A stretch of 64,000 nt of DNA from Prorocentrum cordatum (Eukaryota; Sar; Dinophyceae; Prorocentrales; Prorocentraceae), in NCBI GenBank assembly GCA_963575745.1, contig CAUYUJ010020615.1:1286236-1350235 (forward strand). The letters are read 5' to 3'. Below the pieces are notes generated by a model. It saw only the letters and a program-made list of their open reading frames with translations. It was not told the origin of the DNA and did no database searches. Positions 1 to 10,276 of the stretch are shown here, in pieces. How positions within the stretch are numbered: position 1 is the stretch's first letter; each line of letters opens with the position of its first letter. The position numbers and the translations under genes were made by a program.

Positions 1-364
1 CCTCCTCCCCAAGGTACTCCTTGAAGCGGTAGGTGCGGCCCCGCAAGAAGACGGGCAGCGCGCCACTGTCCTCCAACACCACGGCGCGGCACGGGCCGTC
101 CTCAGGGCTGGAGCAGAGAATGTTCTCGACGTGCATGTCGTGGTCGGGAGTCTCGATCACCCAGTGCTGCGCATCCACTTGGCCTAGCAGCACTCTCTCG
201 TGCCACACGTTGTCATCGCTGTAGAAGACGGCCACGTAGCCGCCAGGGAGGAGCTCACTCCAGAACGCCTCCTCCCCGACGGCGCGGCCGCTGGCCAGTC
301 GGAGGGCCGCCGTCCCTCTCCACTGCGGCACGCGCAGGCTCGGCTCCTCCGCGCTGGCCGCCAT
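1..364 (-). CDS. Conserved-looking protein segment, 3' end beyond window
   Basis: An uninterrupted minus-strand frame runs from an ATG at 364-362 to the window edge: 121 codons with no stop. It has a balanced, non-repetitive composition, with a hydrophobic/aromatic core such as GGYVAVFYSDDNVWHER, then QHWVIETPDHDMHVENI, and ends near FLRGRTYRFKEYLGEE. From memory, a WHER-type motif followed by a W-[VI]-[LIV]-x-T-PDxD motif recurs in many dinoflagellate predicted proteins, often within retroelement-like polyproteins, but I cannot name a family or reaction. The frame is also open upstream of the ATG to about 430, so the ATG is not certain. The next open segment upstream (366-862) is in another frame, so the two are joined either by a small intron or by a frameshift. 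Confidence 0.6.
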   Translation of the reverse strand, partial: MAASAEEPSLRVPQWRGTAALRLASGRAVGEEAFWSELLPGGYVAVFYSDDNVWHERVLLGQVDAQHWVIETPDHDMHVENILCSSPEDGPCRAVVLEDSGALPVFLRGRTYRFKEYLGEE

Positions 365-365
365 C

Positions 366-862
366 CGTAGCGGTGGTCGAACGCGCCTGCTCGCCATCTT
401 GGCGACGTCGGGCGCAGCACCTGCCAGCACTCACCACCAGGATGTGGCCCACGGCCGACCCGAGCACCTGCCACGCGGGCAGCTCCGACCACGCATGCTC
501 GTCGGCCACCTTCTCCACGACTCCTTCGCACCGGCACTCGCAGGCCGGCGGCTCGGGGCAGGGCTGAGGCTCCGGCAGGCTCAACCACCCGGGCGGCCGC
601 TGGCACTGCTCCTCGCGGGCCGCGCCCGCCCCGGCAGCCGCCGCCGCGGCGATGGTGGCCGCCTCCGCGGCCTTGCGGGCGGCACTCACCGCCGCCTTCA
701 CGCCGCTGTCGGCGCCCCAGCCAGCCTGGTGCAGGAAGGCCTGGTACAGCAGGTCTGCGTGGCGCAGCAGCACGGTACCCACGACGCCGACGGCGGCGTG
801 CTGCGGCCGCAGCGCCAGGGCCGTGCAGCCCCGCGTCACCGGCTTCCCCTCCCTGAGAGCAA
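366..862 (-). CDS. Upstream coding segment of the same putative protein
   Basis: This minus-strand frame has a good acceptor-like start (pyrimidine run then TCTCAG at about 863-868) and reads EGKPVTRGCTALALRPQ, an alanine-rich helix, a cysteine cluster (CECRCEG) and a hydrophobic stretch AWQVLGSAVGHILVV that could be a membrane segment. A GTGAGT donor-like site follows the hydrophobic stretch, but the nearest acceptor is only about 14 bases on, so I cannot tell a splice from a frameshift. It probably belongs with the 1-364 segment, giving the order Cys cluster, hydrophobic segment, WHER-type domain. Function unknown. Confidence 0.4.
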
Positions 863-914
863 AAACTGCAAGCGAAAACCCTCGCTCACTTCCTGAATCC
901 CATGCTAAAGCAAA

Positions 915-1050
915 CCCAGGAGGAGGAGGAGGAGGAGGAGGAGGAGGAGGAGGAGGAGGAGGGAGGAGGAGGAGGGACTCCTCTCTGGAGGCTCAGAGTG
1001 GCTCCTCCTCCTCCTCCTCCTCCTCCTCCTCCTCCTCCTCCTCCTCCCCC
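915..1050. repeat. GGA tract followed by TCC tract (inverted)
   Basis: A (GGA)n run at about 917-975 is followed by a (TCC)n run at about 1,003-1,050. The two are reverse complements, so the pair can fold into one long hairpin or form purine-rich triplex structures. Confidence 0.85.
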
Positions 1051-1062
1051 TCCCCTGGGACT

Positions 1063-1509
1063 GCCGAGAAACAGCCTGGCTGGACGAGCTGCGGCCTGCA
1101 TGCGGCAAGGCCTCCGAGGCGGCGGACATCGACTCGCACAGCTGGCGGGAAGCGGGAAGCACGCGTTACTCGCCTCATGGTTCGCCCCGCGACCTGTGAG
1201 TCTCGACCCACCCAACCACCCAACCCACACAAGCCTTTGTGGACGAGGGGGAACACCACGGCGAACAGACGCGGACATGAGGGAGGGGAGGGGAGCGGCA
1301 GGGGACGCGGCGAGCGGGCGATCCTGCTGCTGGGAAACGCTGACGAAAAGTACCCCCCTGCACACCACCCCGCCCATCCGCCGCTGCGGCGTGGCGCGAC
1401 ACCCCCTACCTCCCCCTCCGCCCCGCGAAGGACGGCCTACGGACTGCTGCGCACACCCGCGAGATCCGTCTCCCCCCCCCACGTTCACTAAACCGATTCG
1501 GAGTCTGAT
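1063..1509. other. No gene recognised
   Basis: GC-rich spacer with open frames on both strands but no motif, splice-site pair or codon pattern that I can support as coding. Confidence 0.5.
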
Positions 1510-1687
1510 GGGGACGATAGGGAGGCTGGCTCAGGGGGGAGCATCGGCCTGGAATCGGGGATAGATCGCCGACAGATCGGCGATAAGGTTCCGGATAATG
1601 ATAGACCGCACGATCCTGCGCGGGGTCAACTATATGCGATGAATGGGCGGTCAGGGGTCGATACGCCTCCCCGTGAACTATCGCTGC
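1510..1687. mobile_element. Foldback MITE family A, diverged copy
   Basis: The left end (GGGGACGATAGGG) and the reverse complement of the right end (GGCAGCGATAG) match loosely. The interior repeats GATCGCCGA/GATCGGCGA motifs. The order of sub-motifs is the same as in the better-preserved copy at 2,981-3,190. No coding capacity. Confidence 0.55.
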
Positions 1688-2039
1688 CATCTGGCTTTCG
1701 GATCTGAACTCTACTCTCCGGTAAAACGATCGGAACGATTTGGGCACCCTGGAACGCTCTCGGCGAGGAGCAGGCGCTGGACGGCATCCCAAGGCGGGAA
1801 AACCGCCGAGACCGACGAAAGCGCCCGAACACCTCGAAGATGGAACCTCCCCCCCTGAGCCTTCCTCCCCCACCCTAACGGTTATAGCGTTGCCCCTGCG
1901 AGTACCCTTCCACATCCAGCCGCGGTGCCGCGAGCGGCCCATTTCCTCCGTCTGGTGTGGGCTAACCAGGCTCAGCACATACCCGGCTCAGACAACTCAG
2001 AACAAACTGCGTTGCAATTTCTCCAGGCTCAACCAAAAC

Positions 2040-2252
2040 TTGGACGCCCAGAATGGGTACGGACAAAAATGGGTAGGACACCGAACAACACATGTTGTCC
2101 AAAAACCGACAGCGGCCGCTGTTGGGCAGGCGGCCTTCTGTCTCAAATGGACAGCGTCCGCCGGCGACGCCGACAGCGAGCCCTGTTCAAAGTGGGCAGG
2201 AACTGCTGTTAGTCTTCGCACCCTTTCGTTCCGTACCAATTTCGTTCGCCCC
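2040..2252. mobile_element. MITE family B, diverged copy
   Basis: Begins TTGGACGCCC and follows the same sequence as the 3,950-4,162 element: a GGGTACGGA block, an ACAGCGGCCGCTGT palindrome, GGGCAGGCGGCC, CCCTGTTCAAA, then a right end resembling CCGTACCAATTTCG. The terminal inverted repeats are much more eroded than in the second copy. Confidence 0.65.
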
Positions 2253-2552
2253 GACATAAGGTAAGGCCACCTCCAGGGCCGCGAGCGGCTCTCAAACCAG
2301 GCCCAGCCCAGATCTGGTTTTGCACGATCCCGCACGATCTTGAGCTTACGGAGAATAAGAATAGACGCAAAAGCTCGGAGCTCCGCGCAAAATTTGGATC
2401 GGAGCAAGACCCCCTTCCCTGACGCGCGAAACGCGCCAGGGGCGGCGCCGGAGGCACCGCCAGGGGGGCCCACCGCCGATCCGAGAAATCCGCGCGGAGC
2501 TGAAATCTGTGATTCTTTTGTTCGATTTGCGATGAGTCCTGTGTCGAGGCAA

Positions 2553-2691
2553 GCGCGTTCCACTACTCGCAGAGCAGCTGCTCGCAAATGGCCTGGATCC
2601 GCCGCGAGGGATCTGCGATCCTTTACGTGGAAGAGGACATGTCCTCTTCCTGACGTTTGCGAGTAGGCACTTTGCGAGTAGCGGAGCGCGC
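2553..2691. repeat. Foldback with a 22-bp perfect palindrome
   Basis: Outer arms GCGCGTTCCACTACTCGC (2,553-2,570) and GCGAGTAGCGGAGCGCGC (2,674-2,691) are inverted with two mismatches. Second inner arms GCTCGCAAA/TTTGCGAG follow. A perfect 22-bp palindrome lies at 2,629-2,650 (GGAAGAGGACA and its complement). A 30-base part of the right arm, GCGAGTAGCGGAGCGCGC and beyond, recurs as a direct repeat at 2,942-2,972. Confidence 0.7.
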
Positions 2692-2980
2692 TCGGTGAGC
2701 GTCCTATCTTGAGCAGGGACCGACCGTCCCGGCATTCCTATAGGCCACCACGGCATGTTCTTAGAACCCAAAAATGTTCGAATAACCCTATAATTTTCTT
2801 AGAACATTAACCCGATGCGTTAAACCAAGACAGCCGCGACCATACAGGTTCTAACAACATTTCGTGCAGACCACACAAGGTTCTTATAACATTTTGTGGT
2901 GGGCCTATAGGCGAGCCAGGACGCTTCGCCACTGCTTGATTGCGAGTAGCGGAGCGCGCTCGGTGAGTGTCCAATCGTGG

Positions 2981-3190
2981 GGGGCAACGATAGGGGGGGG
3001 ACTGGCATAAGGGGGGATGCATCGACCTGGAATCGGCGATACATCGCCGATAGATCGGCGATAGGCCCCTGATAGTGAATCCGCACCTTCCTGGGCAGGT
3101 TGGGGCTGTCAGACCCCTATCGGCGATCAATGGGCGTGTTGGGGGTCGATGCATCCCCCCTGTGCGCATCCCCCCCCCTATGGTTGCCCC
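2981..3190. mobile_element. Foldback MITE family A, well-preserved copy
   Basis: The first 47 bases and the reverse complement of the last 47 match at 39 positions; both ends start GGGGCAAC and both contain GGGGGGATGCATCGACC. Inside, GATCGGCGATAGG and CCTATCGGCGATC continue the symmetry, so most of the 210-bp element can fold on itself. It has no reading frame of its own and is a non-autonomous element. The target-site duplication is unclear. Confidence 0.75.
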
Positions 3191-3366
3191 GGAGATCGGC
3201 TGCCTCCGCCCTCCCGCGCCAGGGCCCGCAAGCAGCTTCGCGCGACGCCACCTCGGGGCGGCGCCGGAGCGCGCAGGCGCGGGCGGCGGCCTCGGCCGCT
3301 CCACCCTGGCGTCAAGGCGGGCTCGTCCTCCTGCTCCTCTCGACTCCACGTCACCATATTCTGATT

Positions 3367-3706
3367 CCCCCTCCTCGTCCTCCTCCTCCTCCTCCTCCTC
3401 CTCCTCCTCCATCTCCTCCCCCATGCTCCCTCCTCCTCCTCCTGCACCTTCCGCCTCCTCCTCCTCCTCTCGTCCTCTCCTCCCCCTCTTGTTCCTCCTC
3501 CTCCTCCTCCTCCTCCTCCTCCTCCTCCTCCTCCATCTCCTCCCTCACCATCCTCCTGACTCCTCCTCTCCATCCTCCTCATCCTCGAAAGGCTGGAGGA
3601 GGAGGAGGAGGAGGAGGAGGAGGAGGAGGAGGAATAGGAGGAGGAGGAATAAGAGGAGGAGGAGGAGGAGGAGGAGGAGGAGGAGGAGGAGGAGGAGGCA
3701 GCAGAA
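3367..3706. repeat. TCC tracts followed by GGA tracts
   Basis: Three TCC-rich runs (about 3,373-3,430, 3,430-3,480 and 3,495-3,540) are followed by GGA-rich runs at 3,597-3,640 and 3,650-3,700. The two halves are complementary and could fold into a long hairpin. Open frames across it encode only Ser, Pro, Leu, Arg or Gly runs and are not genes. Confidence 0.85.
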
Positions 3707-3949
3707 AGTGGGAGAGGGGCAAGGTCTTGGAGAGGCTGGAGCGCTCCGTGGAATCTTGGGGGGGAGCTGTGCGTGTGTGTGGGAGTCTAGGCGGTCATCC
3801 TCAGTTCACTGCTCTCACACTCTCTCTCCTCTCCACGAAAAGAGACTCCCCGATCACGTCTCTCTGTACTATGTATTTGCCTTTGGGCTCCAGCCCCGGT
3901 CCCGCCTGACCCAGACCCTGGAAAAGACCTCCCCAAACAGATGTTCCTT

Positions 3950-4162
3950 TTTGGACGCCCGACATGGGCACGGAAAGAATGGGTACAGTGCCCAACAACA
4001 AATGTTGACCCAAACCAACAGCGGCCGCTGTTGGGCAGGCGGCCTTCTGTCGCGAATGGACACAGGCCGCGGCGGCGCGGACAGCGAGTCCTGTTCAAAA
4101 TGAACAGGAACTGCTGTTGGGCATTGTACCCATTCTTTCCGTACCCATTTCGGGCGTCCAGA
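3950..4162. mobile_element. MITE family B, intact-looking copy with TSD
   Basis: The left end TGGACGCCCGACATGGG and the reverse complement of the right end match at 43 of 46 positions, a long terminal inverted repeat. The core carries a perfect 18-bp palindrome, CAACAGCGGCCGCTGTTG. The element is bracketed by TCCTT at 3,945-3,949 and 4,163-4,167, a candidate 5-bp target-site duplication. No transposase is encoded. The intact TIRs suggest it moved more recently than its relative at 2,040-2,252. Confidence 0.8.
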
Positions 4163-4169
4163 TCCTTTA

Positions 4170-5210
4170 CGATCTGATGGCATTCTGGGAACACTTGTCC
4201 CCGGCATGCCGCGGACACCTCTCCCTGGCATTTTCCTGCATCCTTATTCCCCCCTTGCCCTTCCTGCCTCATCCTCCCTCGTCCCAGCCACCCGACAGAC
4301 ACTCTGCTGGATCGCCCTGGAGCACCAGAAAAGCCGGAGCGCTCCCCCGCCCCCCTCTCCCGCCCTCCTCCTCGAGCTGCCGCTTGCTTCAGGGCCAGGA
4401 CACCGGGGCCAAGAGCAGACCAGCGCACCTGTCCTGCGGGACACCTCCCCCCTCCCCCCTACACGGCGCGTCGCGGTGCGAGGTTGTGTGGGGCATCGAC
4501 CTACATACATGCAGCAGCGACGAGGCGCCCGGATCCCCGCCCTCGGGGCTCCCCGCTCTTCCCCTCCTCCCTCCCGGAAAGGCAAAACAACGGAGGCAAG
4601 ATTTGGAGGAGGCAGCATCTCCCCTTCCCATCCCCTTCATGCCCCCTCGCATCCTTTGTCGTCCTGCTCCTCCTCCTTCTCCTCCTCCTCCTCCTCTTAT
4701 TCCTCCTCCTCGTGTTTCGGTCTTCGACGGAGGGGGCGAAAGATGGGCCGCAGCGCTTGGGGCGCGCTTGCAAGAGAAAAGGACAGTAGCTCCACCGTCG
4801 GACGCAGAATCAGAGAGTTCGGGCTCTCAAGAGGGAGCTGCTTGGACCATCGTTGTTTGCGGGCTGTAGGCAGCCCCGTCGAGGCGCACTCGTAGTGAGC
4901 ATCTCCTCTTTCTGCTGCTCCTCCTCCTCCTCCTCCTCCTCCTCCTCCCCCTCCTCCTCCTCCTGCTCTTCCTCCTGATTATCCTCCCCCTGTCGCTTCC
5001 GCATCTCATCCCCCTACTCCTGTCCCCCTCCCCGAACGAGTAACACCCGCCTCCTCGGTCGGTCGGAATTTGACGGTATCAGAAGTCGAAGCCGAACCTA
5101 GCACCAGATAAATCACAACAACATGAAGAGGGGAAAGTGCAAGCGCCGAAGCTGACCCTGAGCTTGGCCCATATCCGCCTCCCCATGCTCCCCCCCGTCC
5201 CCCTCTTCGT
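4170..5210. other. No gene recognised; short CTC tracts
   Basis: Spacer with CTC-rich runs at about 4,660-4,705 and 4,918-4,975. The remaining sequence shows no supported exon, RNA gene or mobile-element end. Confidence 0.5.
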
Positions 5211-5214
5211 CCCG

Positions 5215-6290
5215 CTCCTCCTCTCCTCCTCCTCCTCCCTCTCCTCCTCCTCCTCCTCCTCCTCTACGGTCTACGCGATCCACCCCTCCTACACGTCCTC
5301 ATCCTCCTCCTCCTCCTCCTCCTCCTCCTCCTCCTTCTCCCCCTCCCCCTGCCCACTCCGCCTTCTCCTGCTCCTCCTCCTCCTTCTCCTCCTCCAAAAC
5401 AACACAATGCCAATATTACGTCCCCCTCTCCCCTCACTCCGTGCAGCAGATACTTGGCCTTGTTTTTCCCCACATATGTTGGCCGAATTGGGTCTCACGT
5501 GTGCTTTGCAATCTTGTTGTTTTTGGTGTTTTAAAACGGTGATCCCGCTACAGCGTGGGCCTCATGTTCGGATCGCCCCTGTGTTCCCGTCGTTCAGAAG
5601 GGCGCTCTCGCAACAGCGCGGGCCACTCTGATGAAATCGAGTCCTTGTTCAGCGTTGTCGCCTCCCTCATTTCCCTTCCGCCGCCTTCCCCTGGTCCTCC
5701 TGCTCCTCACACTCCTTCCGCTCAAGTTCCTGCTGCTGCTGTTTGCCCTCGTCCTCATCCTTCCTTATCCTCCCCTTCTTCCTCCTGCTCGTCCTCCTGC
5801 TCACCACCTCTTGCTCCTACTCTTACTCCTCTCCTCCTGCTCCTCCTGCTCCTGTTCCTGTTCCTGCTCCTGCTGCTCCTCCTCCTCCTCCACGTCCTCC
5901 TCCTCCTCCTCCTCCTCCTCCTCCTCCTCCTCCCCCTCCCCCCCCTATATACGCAGCTCCCCTTTTCCGATTGCGAATGACATACTGGGATCTTTCTTGT
6001 AAGGGTCGTGTCGGCTACGACGCGTATCCGCGGATAAGAGAACAAATCAGCACAATGGGATGGGATGGGAAGGAATGACAAGGATGTCTGATCTGGCGCG
6101 AACGCACCCAGCTTGTCCTCCTCCCCCTCTTCCTCGGAGGGTGAAGACCTCCTCTCCTCCTCCCCCTCCTGTGACTCCTCCTGCTCCTCCTGTTCCTCCT
6201 GCTCCTCCTCCCTCCTCCCCCTCCTCCCTCCTCCCTCCTCCCTCCTCCCTCCTCCCTCCTCCCTCCTCCCCCTCCACCCTCCCCTGCCCT
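5215..6290. repeat. Cluster of CTC/CCT-rich tracts
   Basis: CTC-type runs occur at about 5,218-5,265, 5,298-5,395, 5,690-5,945 and 6,112-6,285; the last includes a CCTCCCT heptamer repeated about eight times. The 5,400-5,640 gap between runs is ordinary spacer with no recognisable gene. Confidence 0.8.
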
Positions 6291-6960
6291 TCCCTCCAGG
6301 GGCTCCGCGATCCCCGCCTCTGGGCGGCCGCGCGTCACCGACGGGCGCCCATGCGGCCAAGCCGCGTGCCGCCGCGCGCCGCGGCGGGGGGGCACCCTCT
6401 CCCCGGGCACGGGGCCGCAGGCGAGAGGCTGCTGCGCCGGCGAGGAGGCAAGAGAAGGGCTGGTGGAGAGGGAGGGCGGACGAGGAGGGAAGGGGGGGGC
6501 GAAGACGAGAAGATGAGGGAAGGGAGGGAAGGAAGGAGGAGGGAGAGGAAGAGGGAGGCGGGAAGGCGAAGCAGGAAGCTTTGGATGCTCTCAGGACGGG
6601 GTCGGGGCTCAGGTCCCCGTAGGTTCCCAAAGGTCCTCTGAGAGGCTTCCAGAATATGTTCTGAAGGAGGGAGGGAAAATTAATGATGACACACGTAGGA
6701 GATCGTGAAGAAATTTGCAGGCAGGAGGCGGAAGGAGGAGCAGGAGGCGGGAAAGGCGAAACCTCATCCACGGGCATAGGGGAGATCGAGGCCAAACGTG
6801 GGCATAGCTCCTTCACTTGGGGCGCAGGGCACCGACGACGCCGCGGCCGGTGGAGGCGGCGCCGCCCATTATGAACACCCAACACCCGACCCGCCGTCCC
6901 CGAGCCGCGTGTGCTGGGGGATGGCCCCAACACCGTGTGGCGACTCACCAGAGGCAGAAA
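6290..6960. other. No gene recognised
   Basis: GC-rich then purine-rich spacer. Open frames on both strands are low-complexity (Arg/Glu/Gly-rich) and lack any motif I can name. Confidence 0.45.
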
Positions 6961-7111
6961 TACCACTACCACCAGCTAAGGGGGTGGCTGTCCCACCCTC
7001 TCGAGCTGGTGGCACCTCGTTCTGGGCATGCCTCCAGAGAGCTCCCGGGAGGAGGTGCCACCAGCTCGAGGGGAGGAGGCGGCCACCCCCCTATGGCTGG
7101 CGGTAGTGGTA
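6961..7111. mobile_element. Inverted-repeat (foldback) element
   Basis: Left arm TACCACTACCACCAGC to GCTGGTGGCACCTC (6,961-7,018) is the reverse complement, with a few mismatches and a short gap, of the right arm GAGGTGCCACCAGC to GCGGTAGTGGTA (7,052-7,111). The loop is about 33 bases. Arms of nearly 60 bp in a 151-bp unit fit a foldback MITE. Confidence 0.7.
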
Positions 7112-7317
7112 CTCCTGTCTCTCCTGAGTGACAGGCCTCGGCGGCGAGCCCAGAGGAAGTCAGACGGGGCGGGCCTGCTCAGAAGGCTCGGCAGGCCTCT
7201 GGCCTGCTGAGACGCTTTCGAAGCCTTCGTCTCGAAGACACCGAACTTCTCGGAAAACCATAAAGCTTCTGAGCAGCCTGGCCGCCTCCCTCTCACTTCC
7301 CCTCTTGGCGCGCCGCC

Positions 7318-7403
7318 GACCCAAAACCGCGTGACGGACCGCGTGGTGACCTTGAAACCCCAAGAGACCTCACCGCACGGTCCGTCGCCCGACGGTTTTG
7401 GGG
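7318..7403. repeat. Second inverted repeat
   Basis: CCCAAAACCG then ACGGACCGCGTGGTGA on the left is mirrored by TCACCGCACGGTCCGT then CGGTTTTGGGG on the right, giving about 30 paired bases with a small bulge. It may be an isolated foldback or the centre of a larger eroded one. Confidence 0.55.
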
Positions 7404-7845
7404 CCCTGGAGGCCCCCGCCGCCCGAGACGGCTTCGGAGAACGACCCGAGTCCCAAAACAGCGCGTTGACCCCGAATCTCCGTCGACTCAGCACACGTGA
7501 TGGTCACCACTCCCACTCCGTTCGGGGGCCCCCGAGGATGGTGGAGCGGGACTCGGGCGCTGCTCCATCGGGGAACGAGAAGCAGGGGGCGAAGAACTGC
7601 GCACCGTTCCGCAGGGACGAGTGCTCGCAGAGATCTCCAACCGAAAGCTGGAGGCACCATGCGTTGCGGCTGGGTGCAGTCTGCTAGGCTGGCAAGTGGA
7701 GCCCCTCCTGGACTCGGGCTGCTGCGAACAGAGGCGGAGAGCACATCGTCATCGCTGGCCGCGCCCTTCCGTGCGTGCAAAACGGGCATCCGCTCGCAGT
7801 GCCTGAGTCCAAGGAGGGGGGAGCCAAGAGGTAGATCGGTCGGTA
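7404..7845. other. No gene recognised
   Basis: GC-rich sequence with open frames on both strands. The minus-strand frame is non-repetitive but shows no motif, so I do not call it a gene. Confidence 0.4.
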
Positions 7846-8190
7846 TGTAGTTGTGCATACAGATATGCAAACCCACCGACCTACCTGTATACATACGTGC
7901 ATACATACCTGCCTGCCTGCCTGCCTACCTACCTACCTGCCTACATACATATATAACTGCATGCATGCGTGCACATACAAACACACATACATGCATATAC
8001 ATATACATATACATATACAAGCACATGTACATATACACATAAATATACATGTACATGTACACATACCTATACATATACATATACATATACCTATACATAT
8101 ACGCATACACATGCACACACATGTACATATTCATATACATATACCTATACATATATCTATACACATACATATACATACACATACACATAC

Positions 8191-8271
<81 letters not shown>

Positions 8272-8705
8272 CATCAATTTACATACATACACACGTACAT
8301 ACATACATACTTACATACATACACACATAAATACACACATACAACGATACATACATACATGCATACGTACCTACTTATATACACATACACATATACACAC
8401 ACATACATACATACATACATACATACATACATGCATGCATACATACATACATACATCCATCCATCCATCCATCCATCCATCCATCCATACATACATACAT
8501 ACATACATACATACATACATGCATGCATGCATGCATGCATGCATAGATACATACATACATGCATACATACACATACACACATGTAGACATACATGCATGC
8601 ATACATACATGCATACATGCATGCATACACACATGCATACACTCATACATGCATGCATGCATACATGCGGGCATACATGCACACGTACATACATGCATAT
8701 ATGGT
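7845..8705. repeat. CATA/ATAC microsatellite block
   Basis: Long runs of ACATATAC, CATA and CATG units with a (CATC)n stretch at about 8,455-8,490. It reads as endless Thr-Tyr-His-Ile or Cys-Met-Tyr in every frame, so none of the open frames is coding. Confidence 0.95.
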
Positions 8706-9025
8706 CCAGGGCTTGGGCCCCCTCCCCACCCAATGCTGATGCCATTGGCCCCCCCCCCCCGCGCGATGGTCCCCCCCGCCCTCCCCTGTGGGCGTGGCGT
8801 GGTGCTGCGCTGCGGTGACCGCCCCCCCCCCCCTGTGGATGTGGTGTGGTGCTGTGGTGGTTCAGAAGTGGGCGTGGCGTGGTGCTACGCTGGTGCCCCC
8901 CTCCCCCCCCTGTGGATGTGGTGTGGTGCTGCGGTGGTTCAGACGTCGTCGTCGTCGTCGTCGTCGTCCTCGTCCTCGTCGTCCTCGTCGTCCTCGTCGT
9001 CCTCGTCGTCCTCGTCGTCCTCGTG

Positions 9026-9058
<33 letters not shown>

Positions 9059-9189
9059 ATCGTCGTCGCCGTCGTCATCGTCGTCATCGTCGTCGTCGCC
9101 GCCGCCGCCGCCGGCGTCGTCGCCGCCGCAGCCGTCGTCGTCGTCGTTGTGGTGGTCGTCGTCGTCGTCGCCGTCGTCGTAGTCGTCGC

Positions 9190-9220
<31 letters not shown>

Positions 9221-9310
9221 GGCGTCGTCGTCGTCTCTGGGACCATACCATCTGGGGGGGGGGGCCCGAGGAATCCTGGGACCATACCATCTGGGGGGGG
9301 GGGGGGCGTG
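8706..9310. repeat. Short duplications and (GTC)n microsatellite
   Basis: At 8,820-8,940 a block ending CCCTGTGGATGTGGTG is duplicated about 83 bases apart. An interrupted GTC/CTC triplet run spans 8,941-9,237. Then TCTGGGACCATACCATCTGG is present twice (about 9,236 and 9,276). Confidence 0.9.
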
Positions 9311-9328
9311 AACCCTCGACCCTGTCTC

Positions 9329-9705
9329 ATATATGCATGCATGCATGCATGCATGCATACATACACAAACGCACGCATACATACACACATGCATGCATGC
9401 AAACATACCTGCACATCTACATTCTACATGCATACACGCATACATGCATGCACGCATACATAGATACATACATACGTACACACATACATACACACACCTA
9501 CATACACACACCTACATACATACATACATACATACATACATACATACATACATACATACATACATACATACATACATACATACATACATGCATACCTATC
9601 GACCTATATATAGACATGCATGCATCAATACATGCATACACACATCTAGTGTACACAAACACATATGTGTATACTGTAATACATATATATACACATACAC
9701 GCAAT
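9329..9705. repeat. CATA/CATG microsatellite
   Basis: Second tetranucleotide block, cleanest at 9,505-9,590 as (ACAT)n. No coding signal. Confidence 0.95.
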
Positions 9706-10230
9706 CGCCGACGCAACCCTCGATGCCCTTTCAGGCCCTTCTCCTGCATCCCTGGATGCCCTCCCCCCAATGTATAAGAGAGCTGGAAATCCACCCCGAG
9801 CACAAGCAACCCGACAAGACAAGCCGGTTCGCCAACGCCCGGGATCGAAAAGGGCAAGGCCGTTCAGCAAACGCCCAGGGCCGTTTAAGAAACGCCGAGT
9901 ACCTGGGTCAGGGTGGTTTCTCCTCCTCCCATTTACGCAACGCCCGCAGTGGGGGGATTGCAGCCTCGGGCCCCGGGGGCCCGCGCAGATGCTCCGAAAC
10001 TCGGCGCTGCCCTGGGGGCCGGCGCACGCGGCCGCCCGCGGTCCACACGGAAAGGGAAACGAGGAGGCGGGGAGGCGGGAGGTGCCCAGGAGTGGAGGAG
10101 GGGGAAGGGGGAGATATCCAAAGGAGGGGGAGGGAGGGAGGGAGGGAGGGAGGGAATGGAATGGAACGGAATGCCCATGGGGGACGTGCGCAGCACTGAA
10201 AACTAAGAAACAATGGCGGGGACAGGACGC
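9706..10230. other. Spacer 3' of the LINE
   Basis: Contains a GGGA run at 10,128-10,155 and otherwise unremarkable GC-rich sequence. The true 3' boundary of the LINE should lie at or just inside its right side; no poly(A)-derived T run marks it. Confidence 0.4.
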
Positions 10231-10276
10231 TCAGGAGCTGGGCCGACATAGCCTACTCTGGAGGCCCAGACTAAAA

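Noticed and set aside
7850-9700. Frames of 200-347 codons in microsatellites
   Set aside because: Pure Thr-Tyr-His-Ile, Cys-Met-Tyr, Arg or Asp/Val runs from tetranucleotide and GTC repeats.
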